Assembly (NCBI GenBank): GCA_007118495.1
Contig: SKRM01000009.1
Coordinates: 22,781 to 86,780, forward strand
Length of the DNA: 64,000 nt
Direction of reading: 5' to 3'
Origin: Bacteroidales bacterium
Lineage (GTDB): Bacteria > Bacteroidota > Bacteroidia > Bacteroidales > UBA7960
How positions within the stretch are numbered: position 1 is the first letter of the stretch; each line of letters opens with the position of its first letter. Below the pieces are notes generated by a model. That model was not told where the DNA came from and did no database searches. It saw only the letters and a program-made list of their open reading frames with translations. Of this stretch, positions 16,391-25,672 are shown piece after piece. The position numbers were made by a program, and so were the translations under genes.

Positions 16391-17617
16391 TTAAACCGGT
16401 GGCTTATCACCGGCCTTCCAAAGATTTTGCAGAGGGATGAGTGCTGCAACCAATCCGATACAAAATACAGTGGCTGCCACGAGAAGTAGATCAGGCAGCT
16501 GCAGGTAAACAGGGTAGGCGTCAGTGATGAACACCCCCTCTGCCTGAAGCTGGATTATTCCGTAACGCATTTGAAGCCATGAAATAAGGCCTCCCAGCAT
16601 GATTCCCCCCAGCGCTCCGGCCAGGCTTATCATGACCCCTTCAACCAGGAAAATACGATGAATGAGCTTCTTGGATGCACCCATTGAGCGTAACACTGAA
16701 ATATCCCTTCGCTTCTCGATAACCAGCATGGTGAGCGACCCTATGATGTTGAAAGCAGCTATGGCAAGGATGAATGACAGGATGAAAAAGATTGCCCATT
16801 TCTCAGACCGCATGACCCTGTAAAGAAAATCTTGTTGCTGTACACGGTTTCGAACCTGAAACTGGTCTCCCAGAATCTCCTGCAATTGACGTTGTACCCG
16901 GCTGTGGCTATACCCGGGGTCAAGTTTAAGCATGACTGAGGTCACTTCATTTTCGTAGTCAAGCAAGCTGCGCATGAGACGGACGGGAAGCAGAACATAT
17001 TCCATGTCGAATTCAGGCTGAACGGCAAATACACCACTGGCATAATTTGACGAAGATCTGAAGGCCTGTGCAGGCAAAAGACCTGTTGCCCTTCCCCTTC
17101 GCGGAACGTAAAGGTTCAGGGGGTGGAGAAAATCATGGATGCTGGCGTTCAGCGTGAAAAAGACACCCTGTCCGGGAATGATGTAATCTCTGTCTGATTC
17201 TTCAAGCATATATTCACCCTGTACAAGCAGAGTATCTATGCCTGTTACATGCTGATAGTTCTGGTCAACCCCACGCAGGGTGACCAGATGCTGTTGCTCG
17301 CGGTATGTGATAAGACCTGATTCTTCCAGAACCTGACTGTATTCAATTACGCCCGGAGTTTGCCTGACCTGCTCCAGCGGGAAATGATCCATGGTAAAAG
17401 TTTTTCCTTCGACCAGGCTTATTTCAATATCGGGGTGAAAGGCATTGAAGAGCGACATGATCAACCTTTCAAAACCATTGAATACCGATAATACCACCAC
17501 CAGGGCCATGGCCCCAACTGCCACTCCCATCACCGATACCAGGGTAATGATATTGATGGCGTTATGGGTTTTTTTGGCGAAAAGGTATCGCCATGCTATG
17601 TATAATGGAAGCCGCAA
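16391..17617 (-). CDS. ABC transporter permease, LolC/LolE type
   Basis: A 408-residue inner-membrane permease of the FtsX/MacB superfamily. It starts LPLYIAWRYLFAKKTHNAINI, a hallmark of the LolC/E family, followed by the first membrane helix (SVMGVAVGAMALVVVLSVF). A ~230-residue periplasmic domain and three C-terminal membrane helices follow (about 270-400). The Lol system extracts lipoproteins from the inner membrane for delivery to the outer membrane. The cognate ATPase (LolD) is not in the window. It lies 3 nt from the upstream methyltransferase gene, in the same direction. Confidence 0.88.
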   Translation of the reverse strand: MRLPLYIAWRYLFAKKTHNAINIITLVSVMGVAVGAMALVVVLSVFNGFERLIMSLFNAFHPDIEISLVEGKTFTMDHFPLEQVRQTPGVIEYSQVLEESGLITYREQQHLVTLRGVDQNYQHVTGIDTLLVQGEYMLEESDRDYIIPGQGVFFTLNASIHDFLHPLNLYVPRRGRATGLLPAQAFRSSSNYASGVFAVQPEFDMEYVLLPVRLMRSLLDYENEVTSVMLKLDPGYSHSRVQRQLQEILGDQFQVRNRVQQQDFLYRVMRSEKWAIFFILSFILAIAAFNIIGSLTMLVIEKRRDISVLRSMGASKKLIHRIFLVEGVMISLAGALGGIMLGGLISWLQMRYGIIQLQAEGVFITDAYPVYLQLPDLLLVAATVFCIGLVAALIPLQNLWKAGDKPPV

Positions 17618-17620
17618 AGC

Positions 17621-18451
17621 CTATGGTGTTTTGTGGTTTGCTTTCCATGCCTTGACCATCAATCCTGTACCTGAAACATGGGTTTGTTTCAGGTCGAGCA
17701 TATTGAGGATAAGCACAAAAGGCATAACCAGTAAATAATAAAGTGGTAAGATGATAAACCATATCCTGGAGTATCCCAACAGGGTGATGGGGTATTTCAT
17801 GGATAAAAGCCATGAAATATGACCTGGTTTCCCATATGTATAGCGGATATCCGTACGAGAAAAACCGGCATCAAGCAATTTGTCCCTGATGTCGTCAACA
17901 CTATACCCATCTCTTACATGCTCTTCAATAAATGAGGTATCACCTTGCTTCTCAACCCCACTGCCACCCTGATCTGAAGGTGTGCTGATCAGCAGCATTC
18001 CTCCGGCTTTGAGCGACTGGTAAAGGTTGGAGAATACCTGTCGGTCTGACTCAATATGTTCCATGACATCAACCGAAAGAATCAGGTCATAGAAATCTGG
18101 CTGAACAAAGCTGGTAAGGTCGGCGGTGGCAAATCTGAGGTTTTTTCGGGCCGTTTTTCTGGTGAATGCCTGGCAGGCTGCCACTTCATCTTCTTTGATG
18201 TCAATTCCACTTACCTCCCAATCAGAGAATTTCCTCGCCACATAATAGGCGTACTGACCAAACCCACTACCTGCATCCAATACATGTGTATTTTTGCTGT
18301 CTGACCTGTCCTTTGCAAATTGCCTTATGGCTCGGTGAATGTGCCAGGTGCGCAGCAAAAGGATGTCGAGCAGTCTGTAAAAAAAACTGCGCATCCACGT
18401 ACGCCTGTTGAATAAGCTGCCTAAACTGCGCTTAATTGGGTCATAGTGCAT
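17621..18451 (-). CDS. Class I SAM-dependent methyltransferase with hydrophobic C-terminus
   Basis: A 276-residue protein. The SAM-binding motif VLDAGSGFGQYA is at residues 57-68, motif II-like VSGIDIKEDEV follows, and the post-motif SVDVMEHIESD is present. The last ~75 residues contain one or two hydrophobic segments (WFIILPLYYLLVMPFVLIL), so the enzyme is probably membrane-attached and may act on a lipid or quinone-like substrate; this is inference. It sits between rbfA and the Lol-type permease in a probable three-gene unit. Confidence 0.8.
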   Translation of the reverse strand: MHYDPIKRSLGSLFNRRTWMRSFFYRLLDILLLRTWHIHRAIRQFAKDRSDSKNTHVLDAGSGFGQYAYYVARKFSDWEVSGIDIKEDEVAACQAFTRKTARKNLRFATADLTSFVQPDFYDLILSVDVMEHIESDRQVFSNLYQSLKAGGMLLISTPSDQGGSGVEKQGDTSFIEEHVRDGYSVDDIRDKLLDAGFSRTDIRYTYGKPGHISWLLSMKYPITLLGYSRIWFIILPLYYLLVMPFVLILNMLDLKQTHVSGTGLMVKAWKANHKTP

Positions 18452-18462
18452 GGCTGAATGAT

Positions 18463-18807
18463 CTATTGTTTGAGCAGGTTTTCAATATTGTCAATATAGT
18501 CAAGGCTGTCATCAATAAAAAAGCGAAGCTCCGGCACATGACGAAGTTGGTTTCTGACTCGCTGCCCCAATTGCTTTCTTATTTCACTGCCTTTCGCCTC
18601 AACCTGACCAATAACTTCATTGGCATCTTTACCAAAAATACTCAGGTAGGTTTTGGCAATGGACAAGTCGGCGGTAACATAAACCTTGGTCACGGTGATC
18701 ATCACTCCGGGGAACCAGTCGCGCCCCGATACCTGTAATATCTCACCCAGGTCTTTTTGTAAAAGCCTGGCAATGCGTTGTTGTCTGTTCGTTTCCATAT
18801 CAGACAA
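18463..18807 (-). CDS. rbfA: Ribosome-binding factor A
   Basis: A 114-residue 30S maturation factor with a KH-like fold. The start (NRQQRIARLLQKDLGEIL), the central VTKVYVTADLSIAKTYLSIFG and the late LRHVPELRFFIDDSLDY are characteristic. It assists 16S rRNA 5' end processing and cold adaptation. It is the first gene of the minus-strand set rbfA-methyltransferase-LolC/E. Confidence 0.95.
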   Translation of the reverse strand: MSDMETNRQQRIARLLQKDLGEILQVSGRDWFPGVMITVTKVYVTADLSIAKTYLSIFGKDANEVIGQVEAKGSEIRKQLGQRVRNQLRHVPELRFFIDDSLDYIDNIENLLKQ

Positions 18808-18964
18808 AAATACTTGATTTTTTTATCATAGTAATCATCTGGAAGCATCAGTCGGGATCAAAGTTTCAGAAAACCGTCATCCCGGGGTTTTGAACTGCGC
18901 GAATGCCTTATGCTGAGGGGTAAAACATACTCCTGAAGCTTTGAGTCTTAAACCAGTCGGGATA

Positions 18965-18996
18965 TTTTGCAACTTAATCTAAATATTGTATTTTAG
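18965..18996 (+). promoter_or_regulatory. Candidate promoter for the fumarase pair
   Basis: TTTTG at 18965-18969 and TATTTTAG at 18989-18996, 19 nt apart, resemble the Bacteroidetes -33 and -7 boxes (one mismatch in the latter). Transcription would start near 19003 and include the repeat region. Confidence 0.4.
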
Positions 18997-19054
18997 CTCG
19001 TTAGCTCGGTGCAGAACGCCTCGCTGTTAGCACGTCGCTTGGCTCCGTGCGGCT

Positions 19055-19083
19055 GGCTTGGCCTTTCAGGCCTGAGCCAAGCC
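19055..19083. repeat. GC-rich inverted repeat upstream of fumarase
   Basis: GGCTTGGC and GCCAAGCC form an 8-bp stem around a 13-nt loop that itself contains the palindrome TCAGGCCTGA. No T-tract follows on either side. Confidence 0.5.
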
Positions 19084-19085
19084 CT

Positions 19086-19133
19086 CAAACCCGTAACCCC
19101 ATTAACTCACAAACCCATAAACCCACAAACCCC
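19086..19133 (+). repeat. Six tandem 8-nt units, consensus YAAACCCA
   Basis: The units read CAAACCCG, TAACCCCA, TTAACTCA, CAAACCCA, TAAACCCA, CAAACCCC, in exact 8-nt register. The array ends 3 nt before the fumarase ATG. Translated, it would be Pro/Thr/Asn-rich and unlike a fumarase N-terminus, so it is taken as untranslated. Confidence 0.65.
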
Positions 19134-19136
19134 ATT

Positions 19137-20756
19137 ATGAAAACACCCGAATTTATTTACCAGGAACCGTTCCCACTCGGGAAAGACGACACGGAGTATT
19201 ATTTGCTCACTTCAAAGTATGTAAGCATGGCGAGTCTGGAGGGAAAGCCTGTGTTGAAAGTGGCGCCTGAGGGATTATCTGAACTGGCTTTTGCTGCCCT
19301 TAGAGATACCTCTTTCATGCTGCGTAAAGACCATATCATGCAGTTGGCAGAAATCTTAAATGACCCTGAAGCCAGTGAAAATGATAAATATGTGGCCCTG
19401 ACTATGCTGCGCAATGCTGAAATTTCTGCTAAAGGCCTGCTGCCTTATTGCCAGGATACCGGTACCGCCACCATTGTTGCAAAGAAAGGACAACAGGTAT
19501 GGACAGGAGGGGGAGACGCTGAAGCTCTGTCAAGGGGTGTTTACAAAGTGTATACTGAAGAAAACCTCAGATATTCGCAGACCATTCCCCTGGATATGTA
19601 CAAAGAAAAAAATTCAGGCACAAATTTGCCGGCTCAAATTGATATTGCCGCCACAGATGGAGGTGAATATCAGTTTTTATTTGTTGCCAAAGGCGGAGGA
19701 TCTTCAAATAAGACGGCCTTGTTTCAAGAAACCAAGGCTCTGCTGAACCCTGAAAAGCTTGAAAAATATTTGGTTGACAAATTAAAATCACTGGGAACAG
19801 CAGCCTGTCCACCCTATCATGTGGCTTTTGTTATAGGTGGAACCTCAGCTGAGGCTACCCTGAAGACAGTGAAGCTTGCTTCGGCCAAATACCTTGATAA
19901 CTTGCCAGAAGAGGGCAATGAAGGCGGACAAGCTTTCAGAGACAGAGATATGGAAGAAAAAGTGTTGCAGGCTGCCTACAAGCTTGGAATTGGAGCGCAG
20001 TTTGGCGGAAAGTATTTTGCACTTGATATCAGGGTGATCAGATTGCCGCGCCATGGCGCTTCATGTCCGGTGGCCATGGGTGTTTCATGTGCAGCTGACC
20101 GTAACATCAAAGCCAAAATCAACAATGAAGGGATTTGGATTGAAAAGCTTGAAGACAATCCCGGACGCTTTATTCCTGAAGATTACAGACTCAAGGATGA
20201 CAAAGCAGGAGCCGTAAACATTGACCTTGACCAGCCCATGGCTGAAATTCTTACTGAATTGAGTAAGCACAAGGTTGGCACCCGCCTATCGCTTAATGGC
20301 ACCATTGTCGTAGCCAGGGATATTGCCCATGCCAGGCTTAAGGACAGGCTGGATGCAGGCGAAGGTTTACCCCAGTATATCAAAGATCATCCGGTGTATT
20401 ATGCCGGACCTGCCAAAACCCCGAAAGGCTTGCCTTCCGGGTCATTTGGTCCCACTACAGCTGGTCGTATGGACTCTTATGTTGACCTGTTTCAGCAGCA
20501 TGGAGGCAGTATGATTATGATCGCCAAGGGTAACCGGAGTCAGGCAGTTACAGATGCCTGTGCCAATTATGGCGGTTTTTACCTGGGCAGTATTGGCGGT
20601 CCGGCCGCTATCCTGGCCCAGGAGAACATTCTGGAGGTCGAATTGCTCGAATACCCTGAACTTGGAATGGAGGCCGTATATCGCATCAAGGTCAAAGATT
20701 TCCCGGCATTTATCCTGGTTGATGATAAGGGCAATGACTTTTATCGCATGGATTGA
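19137..20756 (+). CDS. fumA: Fumarate hydratase, class I (iron-sulfur)
   Basis: A 539-residue [4Fe-4S] fumarase interconverting fumarate and malate. Starting at ATG 19137 puts cysteines at 105 (LPYCQDTGT), 224 (GTAACPPYH) and 318 (MGVSCAAD), the three-cysteine pattern of single-chain class I fumarases. The C-terminal half carries the swivelling beta domain ([41 protein letters not shown]). An in-frame upstream TTG at 19047 would only add repeat-encoded residues. It is followed 61 nt later by a class II fumarase gene. A tartrate dehydratase role is less likely given the full-length fused architecture. Confidence 0.93.
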   Translation: MKTPEFIYQEPFPLGKDDTEYYLLTSKYVSMASLEGKPVLKVAPEGLSELAFAALRDTSFMLRKDHIMQLAEILNDPEASENDKYVALTMLRNAEISAKGLLPYCQDTGTATIVAKKGQQVWTGGGDAEALSRGVYKVYTEENLRYSQTIPLDMYKEKNSGTNLPAQIDIAATDGGEYQFLFVAKGGGSSNKTALFQETKALLNPEKLEKYLVDKLKSLGTAACPPYHVAFVIGGTSAEATLKTVKLASAKYLDNLPEEGNEGGQAFRDRDMEEKVLQAAYKLGIGAQFGGKYFALDIRVIRLPRHGASCPVAMGVSCAADRNIKAKINNEGIWIEKLEDNPGRFIPEDYRLKDDKAGAVNIDLDQPMAEILTELSKHKVGTRLSLNGTIVVARDIAHARLKDRLDAGEGLPQYIKDHPVYYAGPAKTPKGLPSGSFGPTTAGRMDSYVDLFQQHGGSMIMIAKGNRSQAVTDACANYGGFYLGSIGGPAAILAQENILEVELLEYPELGMEAVYRIKVKDFPAFILVDDKGNDFYRMD

Positions 20757-20817
20757 TAACAGAGATTTTCTGAACATGTAGGCATAGTTGGTTGTTCATT
20801 TTGAAAAACATATACCT

Positions 20818-22200
20818 ATGTTGTTTAGAACAGAGCATGATACCCTCGGACCGGTGCAGGTGCCGGCAGAAAAGTACTGGGGCGCCCAAACTCAGCGAAG
20901 CATTGAAAATTTTCCCATTGGCGACGAAAAAATGCCACGGGAGATTATTATGGCCTTTGCCATTCTCAAGAAGGCTTCGGCTATTGTAAACAGTAAGCGG
21001 GGGTTGCTCCCGGATGAACTGGTTGATCCCTTACTACAGGCTTGTGACGAAATTGTCAATGGCAGGTTTGATGATCAGTTTCCATTGGTGGTATGGCAGA
21101 CGGGTAGCGGTACACAAACCAATATGAATCTCAATGAGGTGATCGCCAACCGTGCTCATGAGATTATGGGTGGGCGTCTTGATGATAGGGTGAAAAAGGT
21201 ACATCCCAATGACCATGTGAATAAATCGCAGTCATCAAATGATACCTTCCCTACGGCCATGCATATGGCTGCCTATACCTTTATTGCCGACAAGACCATT
21301 CCCGGATTAAAACTGTTGCGTGACGAACTGCAAAAAAAAGCAGTTGCATTTGCTGATGTTGTGAAGATTGGGCGTACCCATCTGATGGATGCCACTCCTT
21401 TGACACTTGGGCAGGAATTTTCAGGCTTTGTTTCACAGTTAGATCATGGAATAAGGGGCTTGGAAAAAACCCTCGACCATTTGAAAGAACTCGCTCTGGG
21501 CGGGACAGCAGTGGGCACGGGTATCAATGCGCCCAAAGGTTTTGATGTGGATGTGGCTGGAGAAATAGCCAGGCTTACCGGTAAACATTTTATCACCGCC
21601 CCAAACAAATTTGAAGCTTTGGCTGCCCATGATGGGGTAGTGCAAACAAGCGGAGCATTCAAGACCCTGGCGGTGAGTCTTATGAAAATTGCAAATGACA
21701 TAAGGATGCTGGCGTCAGGACCCCGCAGTGGTATTGGTGAATTGATGTTGCCTGCCAATGAACCGGGAAGCTCCATTATGCCTGGCAAAGTAAACCCTAC
21801 GCAGTCGGAGGCTCTGACTATGGTGGCTGCCCAGGTGGTGGGTAATGATGCTGCCATTACCATTGGAGGCATGAATGGGCATTTTCAGCTCAATGTCTTT
21901 AAGCCCATGATGATTTATAACCTGTTGCAATCTGCAAAGCTTTTGGCTGACGCTTGTGTGTCTTTTGCCGGGCGGTGTGTGAGCGGAATAGAGGCGAACC
22001 GGATGCAAATCAATACGCATCTTGAAAGATCGCTCATGCTTGTTACTGCGCTGAACCCCCATATCGGATACGATAAAGCTGCAAGTATTGCCAAATTGGC
22101 CCATCAGGAGAACCTGACACTCAAAGAGGCGGCAATCAAACTCGGGTTGGTTTCAGAAACTGATTTTGATCGCTGGGTTGACCCGGCTACAATGATCTAA
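20818..22200 (+). CDS. fumC: Fumarate hydratase, class II
   Basis: A 460-residue metal-independent fumarase of the aspartase/fumarase superfamily. The ATG at 20818 gives the family start ([20 protein letters not shown]). The signature [15 protein letters not shown] is present, along with the substrate-binding [20 protein letters not shown] and [11 protein letters not shown]. It catalyses the same reaction as the preceding gene but without an oxygen-sensitive cluster. The TTG at 20788 is discounted because it adds ten unrelated residues. A strong terminator follows the stop codon directly. Confidence 0.95.
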   Translation: MLFRTEHDTLGPVQVPAEKYWGAQTQRSIENFPIGDEKMPREIIMAFAILKKASAIVNSKRGLLPDELVDPLLQACDEIVNGRFDDQFPLVVWQTGSGTQTNMNLNEVIANRAHEIMGGRLDDRVKKVHPNDHVNKSQSSNDTFPTAMHMAAYTFIADKTIPGLKLLRDELQKKAVAFADVVKIGRTHLMDATPLTLGQEFSGFVSQLDHGIRGLEKTLDHLKELALGGTAVGTGINAPKGFDVDVAGEIARLTGKHFITAPNKFEALAAHDGVVQTSGAFKTLAVSLMKIANDIRMLASGPRSGIGELMLPANEPGSSIMPGKVNPTQSEALTMVAAQVVGNDAAITIGGMNGHFQLNVFKPMMIYNLLQSAKLLADACVSFAGRCVSGIEANRMQINTHLERSLMLVTALNPHIGYDKAASIAKLAHQENLTLKEAAIKLGLVSETDFDRWVDPATMI

Positions 22201-22243
22201 AAAAAATGGCTGTCCTGTTATTCCGGGACAGCCATTTTTTTTG
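22201..22243. terminator. Bidirectional intrinsic terminator between fumC and gldN
   Basis: GGCTGTCCTG and CGGGACAGCC pair (one G-U) around a 6-nt loop, flanked by A-runs and T-runs that extend the stem and give a U-tract on both strands. It serves the convergent fumC and gldN ends. Confidence 0.9.
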
Positions 22244-22254
22244 TACTTGCCATA

Positions 22255-23097
22255 TCAGTAGTGCCAGAGATCCATTTCAAAGTTGCGGATCATTTCTCTG
22301 ATTCTTTGCCCTTCAAGCAAAGCGTCAATGGGGTCTTCAAAATATTCGCTGATCACCCTGTTGTCTGGTCTTTCTTCACGGTAAATCGTGGCGTTGAAAA
22401 AGCGGCGGACAAAAAAGTCGTCAAATGATATGCGCTGGGCGCTATTCATTCTGTTGTAAACCGGAGCATTGGCCAAAACCTGGCGGGTTTCAGGAAAATA
22501 GACCCAAAACAGGGGCTCAAATCCAAGAAATTCGCCGGTTTGGTCATCGGTCACCTCACGTGCAGGAGAAATACCAATGATGCGCACATCAAGCATCCCT
22601 CTGCGGCTGTCAATGAACCATTCTTCCTTGATCCTCCAGCGAATAACCTCACTTGGCTCAAAAGGGATGGTGACAGTGGTGGGTGTTGTTTCGCCATCTT
22701 GCATAAAACTCACTGTCCGGCTGAACCTGCGAAATAGTTCTCTCGGAGGTATGGGGTCATCCTGAAAGTTCTCATCATCAACCCCATAAGCCCTCACTTC
22801 GCCTGCCAAAATGGCTTCTTGCAATACCTGCATGAGGCTTTTGTATTGTCCGGTAGGCTCTTCGGGGAAATACAGGGGCTGGTTGATCTTTTCTCTGACG
22901 TCAATAACCTGCCAGATCCTTTTTGACCACAGGATATCAGCTTCTCTCACGTAAGGCAGCTCTACGGGGGTACGTTCTTCAACAGCCCTGCGCTCGTAAA
23001 AGCTGTCACGGGGCCTTTCCCTTTCTTCCTGCTGTGCACTTAGTGGCAGGCTGAATAAAAGACCGATGGCGGTTAAGCAGATGATGTATTTTGTCAT
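22255..23097 (-). CDS. gldN: Type IX secretion/gliding protein GldN (PorN)
   Basis: A 280-residue periplasmic T9SS component. A signal peptide (ICLTAIGLLFSLPLSA) ends near residue 20. The conserved core includes ADILWSKRIWQVIDVREKINQPL, the segment around RWRIKEEWF, and a region near FDDFFVRRFFNATIYREE. GldN forms the ring complex with GldK under the outer membrane. A second in-frame ATG lies at 23112, but the sequence between the two (GGGAGGA, 6 nt before 23097) reads as a Shine-Dalgarno site, so 23097 is preferred. It is the last gene of the T9SS cluster. Confidence 0.93.
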   Translation of the reverse strand: MTKYIICLTAIGLLFSLPLSAQQEERERPRDSFYERRAVEERTPVELPYVREADILWSKRIWQVIDVREKINQPLYFPEEPTGQYKSLMQVLQEAILAGEVRAYGVDDENFQDDPIPPRELFRRFSRTVSFMQDGETTPTTVTIPFEPSEVIRWRIKEEWFIDSRRGMLDVRIIGISPAREVTDDQTGEFLGFEPLFWVYFPETRQVLANAPVYNRMNSAQRISFDDFFVRRFFNATIYREERPDNRVISEYFEDPIDALLEGQRIREMIRNFEMDLWHY

Positions 23098-23125
23098 TGG
23101 TGTTCCTCCCATGGTTTAAGCTTCA

Positions 23126-24715
23126 TTAATTGATGGTGAAAGCGATGGCTCCAAGATTTCTTGTGGTACCATCTGCACCGGGTTGGGTTATAATATCCCT
23201 GAATGTGATTTCTTGCCCGCTGCGGGCATTGTTGATTACGCCGATCATTTCTTGTGTGAATGCGCCACTGTTTGATGCATATGACCTGAATTCACCTGCA
23301 ATGGTTGTGGTCATCCTGAAAGAGGCTATATTAAAGCTCATATCAAAGTCAAAGTTCTCCATACGTGGTACAATTCTGCCGGCAGCCACTAAAACTTGTC
23401 TGTCAATTCTTCCCTCACGTCGTCCGGCAATGTATGCTACAGGGTCAGGTACTATTCTGGCCCTGAACTGGCTGACGCCCATATTGCGGGTTTCATTCCC
23501 TACCAATGCGTTCACAGTGACCGTTACCTCAGTGGTGCCAGGTTGTACTTTTACTATATACCTTCCGTCAGCCTGACGGGAGAGTGTGGCTCCCGATGAG
23601 ATGGTTGGACGGAGGTTTTCTGTGGGTATACCGGGGGCAGAGAGTGACACGGGGTTATCGACCCCGATATAGAATACATTCATTCTGTCGGCTGACACTG
23701 TGGCTGTTGGTCTTTCGACTGTATATTGTGTTGAGAAACGGTGTTCTTCAACCACACCAGCTGGTGAGGTAACACGAATTACACCGCTGTGCTGCCTGCT
23801 GCCCGGGGTATTTGCCGGAACCCTGAGCCGGCCAACACCGCCCGATACAGGAATGCGCCCGATGCCATCCACCACAACCTCAGGGTTTTGGCGGGTATCG
23901 TAGGCTGCCACAAAGACTTCTGCTTCGTAATAATCGCCCACCATCACAATCTGGCTGCGGGGAACCACCCTGGCGGCAATTTCATCAAAACGGAAATCAC
24001 CGGCTGTGATAAGTTCGTAAAGCATACTGATGGCATCAAATTCTGCATTTTTGACTTCGGTAATCAGCCTGTTCAAATTGGTGGCTACTGCCACAGAAAT
24101 CACCCTGTCAAAGGTGAGTTGCTGCCAGGTCACTGACCTGCCCTGGAGATAGAATGGGCCTTCAACTTCGAGCCCAAGCTCAATGGATTGGTTGTGGCCC
24201 TTCATGATGCTGTCAACTTCACTTTTAAAGCTGTTAATCATATCTTTCAGTATGTATGCCCTTGTGCCGGGTCCTCCGGCCCGGTCGGCCGGATCAAGAC
24301 TGTTCTCCACCAGCCAGAAGCGCGAAGAAATACTGTAGTTGTCTTTCCGCTTTGAGTCCATGAGATCCAGTGTGTCGGCCTCTTCAAAGGGTATGTTGTT
24401 GACCCTGGCCAGCATTTCGGTTCTGTTGTCGAGGATGTAATTCACCAATGAATCAGCCAGATTTTTTACATAAAGGGCCTCACCGTGAAAAGGATAAACG
24501 TGTTGGTCCGAAAAAAGCAGTCGCTGCTCATTGAAGTCGTCATACACCATGTTCACCTTCATCTCAAAATTCCTGTTGGTTTGCTCAATGCTCTTGTTGA
24601 TCAATGGAAATGAATCAAGTACCTCCACCGATACGTTCAGGGCCATGAGAGCCAGGAAGATGATATACATCAAACCGATCAGCTTCTGCCTGGGGGTTTG
24701 TTTTCCACCTGCCAT
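23126..24715 (-). CDS. gldM: Type IX secretion motor protein GldM (PorM)
   Basis: A 529-residue protein with a single N-terminal membrane helix (KLIGLMYIIFLALMALNVS, about 11-29) and a long periplasmic part made of a helical domain followed by beta domains. It opens with the family motif GGKQTPRQKLIGLMY. GldM and GldL form the proton-driven rotary motor that powers T9SS and gliding. It lies between gldL and gldN with short gaps (50 and 28 nt), so the set is cotranscribed. Confidence 0.95.
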   Translation of the reverse strand: MAGGKQTPRQKLIGLMYIIFLALMALNVSVEVLDSFPLINKSIEQTNRNFEMKVNMVYDDFNEQRLLFSDQHVYPFHGEALYVKNLADSLVNYILDNRTEMLARVNNIPFEEADTLDLMDSKRKDNYSISSRFWLVENSLDPADRAGGPGTRAYILKDMINSFKSEVDSIMKGHNQSIELGLEVEGPFYLQGRSVTWQQLTFDRVISVAVATNLNRLITEVKNAEFDAISMLYELITAGDFRFDEIAARVVPRSQIVMVGDYYEAEVFVAAYDTRQNPEVVVDGIGRIPVSGGVGRLRVPANTPGSRQHSGVIRVTSPAGVVEEHRFSTQYTVERPTATVSADRMNVFYIGVDNPVSLSAPGIPTENLRPTISSGATLSRQADGRYIVKVQPGTTEVTVTVNALVGNETRNMGVSQFRARIVPDPVAYIAGRREGRIDRQVLVAAGRIVPRMENFDFDMSFNIASFRMTTTIAGEFRSYASNSGAFTQEMIGVINNARSGQEITFRDIITQPGADGTTRNLGAIAFTIN

Positions 24716-24765
24716 AATATTCGGGTTCTATTTGGTTGTTTTGTTTGAAGTCAAACAAAAACGTA

Positions 24766-25650
24766 TTATCGGTTTACATTGAAATTCATTGCGGAAAGCA
24801 TGTTTCCGTAAACATTGTTGAGTGCCTTGATGTTACCGGTGAGCCTTTCCATCTCATCTTTGTATTGTTTGGCACTGTCAGCCGACGATCCCAGGCTGTC
24901 AACCACTGACTTGAGCGCATCACGGTATTCTTGTGAAGACTCTGCATTGGTAGTTGCAGCTTTCATTTGTAGTTCGTAAGCAGTATTCAGGGCCGACAGA
25001 TTACGGGTAAGGTTCTCGGTAGCATGCGCTCCTTCTTTCGCCTGGCTTGCAGATTGTCTGTAAGCGTCACTCATATCATTCAATGAGCTTACTGCATTTT
25101 TCAGGTTTGAATTGTACTCTTCAGACAAACTCAGATCGTGCTTCAGGTATTCGGCCTTGTTTTTATAAGACTGACTCAATTCCATTACAGATTTGGATGC
25201 GGTTTCCATATTCTGTATGTATTGGTTTGTCGCAATGGTGGCATTGGAAATATCGGCAAGTCTGGCAGCATTATCGCTGAGGTTGCGCAATCCACGCCCC
25301 AGGTTGTTGATAAGCTCTGGTCCGATGTCGGCCTCTTCCATCAACTTGTCAAGGTTGCTTGACAGTGTTATATGCTGTGATCCGCCAACCGCTCTTCTCT
25401 GGGTTGGAAAATCAGATTCAATTCCTGCCAGTTCGGGATAAACCAGACTCCAATCGGGTTCTTCGTGAATATCTTCAAATCCTGAAAAGAAAAACACCAC
25501 AACCTCTGTCAACATACCTATTGTAAGGGCAATATCGGCGAAGGGCCAGTGCATGATCTTGAACAATGCGCCAAGGATAACCAGAGAGGCACCCCATCCA
25601 TACAATCTGGACATGAAAATCTTCCATGTTTTATTCTTTGAAAACTTCAT
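24766..25650 (-). CDS. gldL: Type IX secretion motor protein GldL (PorL)
   Basis: A 294-residue inner-membrane protein. Two membrane helices occur in the first 60 residues (RLYGWGASLVILGALFKIMHW and IALTIGMLTEVVVFFFSGF). They contain the conserved HWP and the glutamate of TEVVVFFF implicated in proton flow. The rest is a cytoplasmic coiled coil. It is the partner of GldM in the T9SS motor. Confidence 0.95.
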   Translation of the reverse strand: MKFSKNKTWKIFMSRLYGWGASLVILGALFKIMHWPFADIALTIGMLTEVVVFFFSGFEDIHEEPDWSLVYPELAGIESDFPTQRRAVGGSQHITLSSNLDKLMEEADIGPELINNLGRGLRNLSDNAARLADISNATIATNQYIQNMETASKSVMELSQSYKNKAEYLKHDLSLSEEYNSNLKNAVSSLNDMSDAYRQSASQAKEGAHATENLTRNLSALNTAYELQMKAATTNAESSQEYRDALKSVVDSLGSSADSAKQYKDEMERLTGNIKALNNVYGNMLSAMNFNVNR

Positions 25651-25672
25651 CTGTCAATGGTTTTTGTTTTGA

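Larger units (their letters stand above)
18808..19136. other. 329-nt region between rbfA and the class I fumarase gene
   Basis: No gene is seen. It holds a plus-strand promoter candidate (18965-18996), a GC-rich stretch with three imperfect 12-mers (19001-19012, 19027-19038, 19039-19050), a hairpin (GGCTTGGC at 19055-19062 with GCCAAGCC at 19076-19083) and an 8-nt periodic repeat (19086-19133) that runs to 3 nt before the start codon. Confidence 0.6.
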
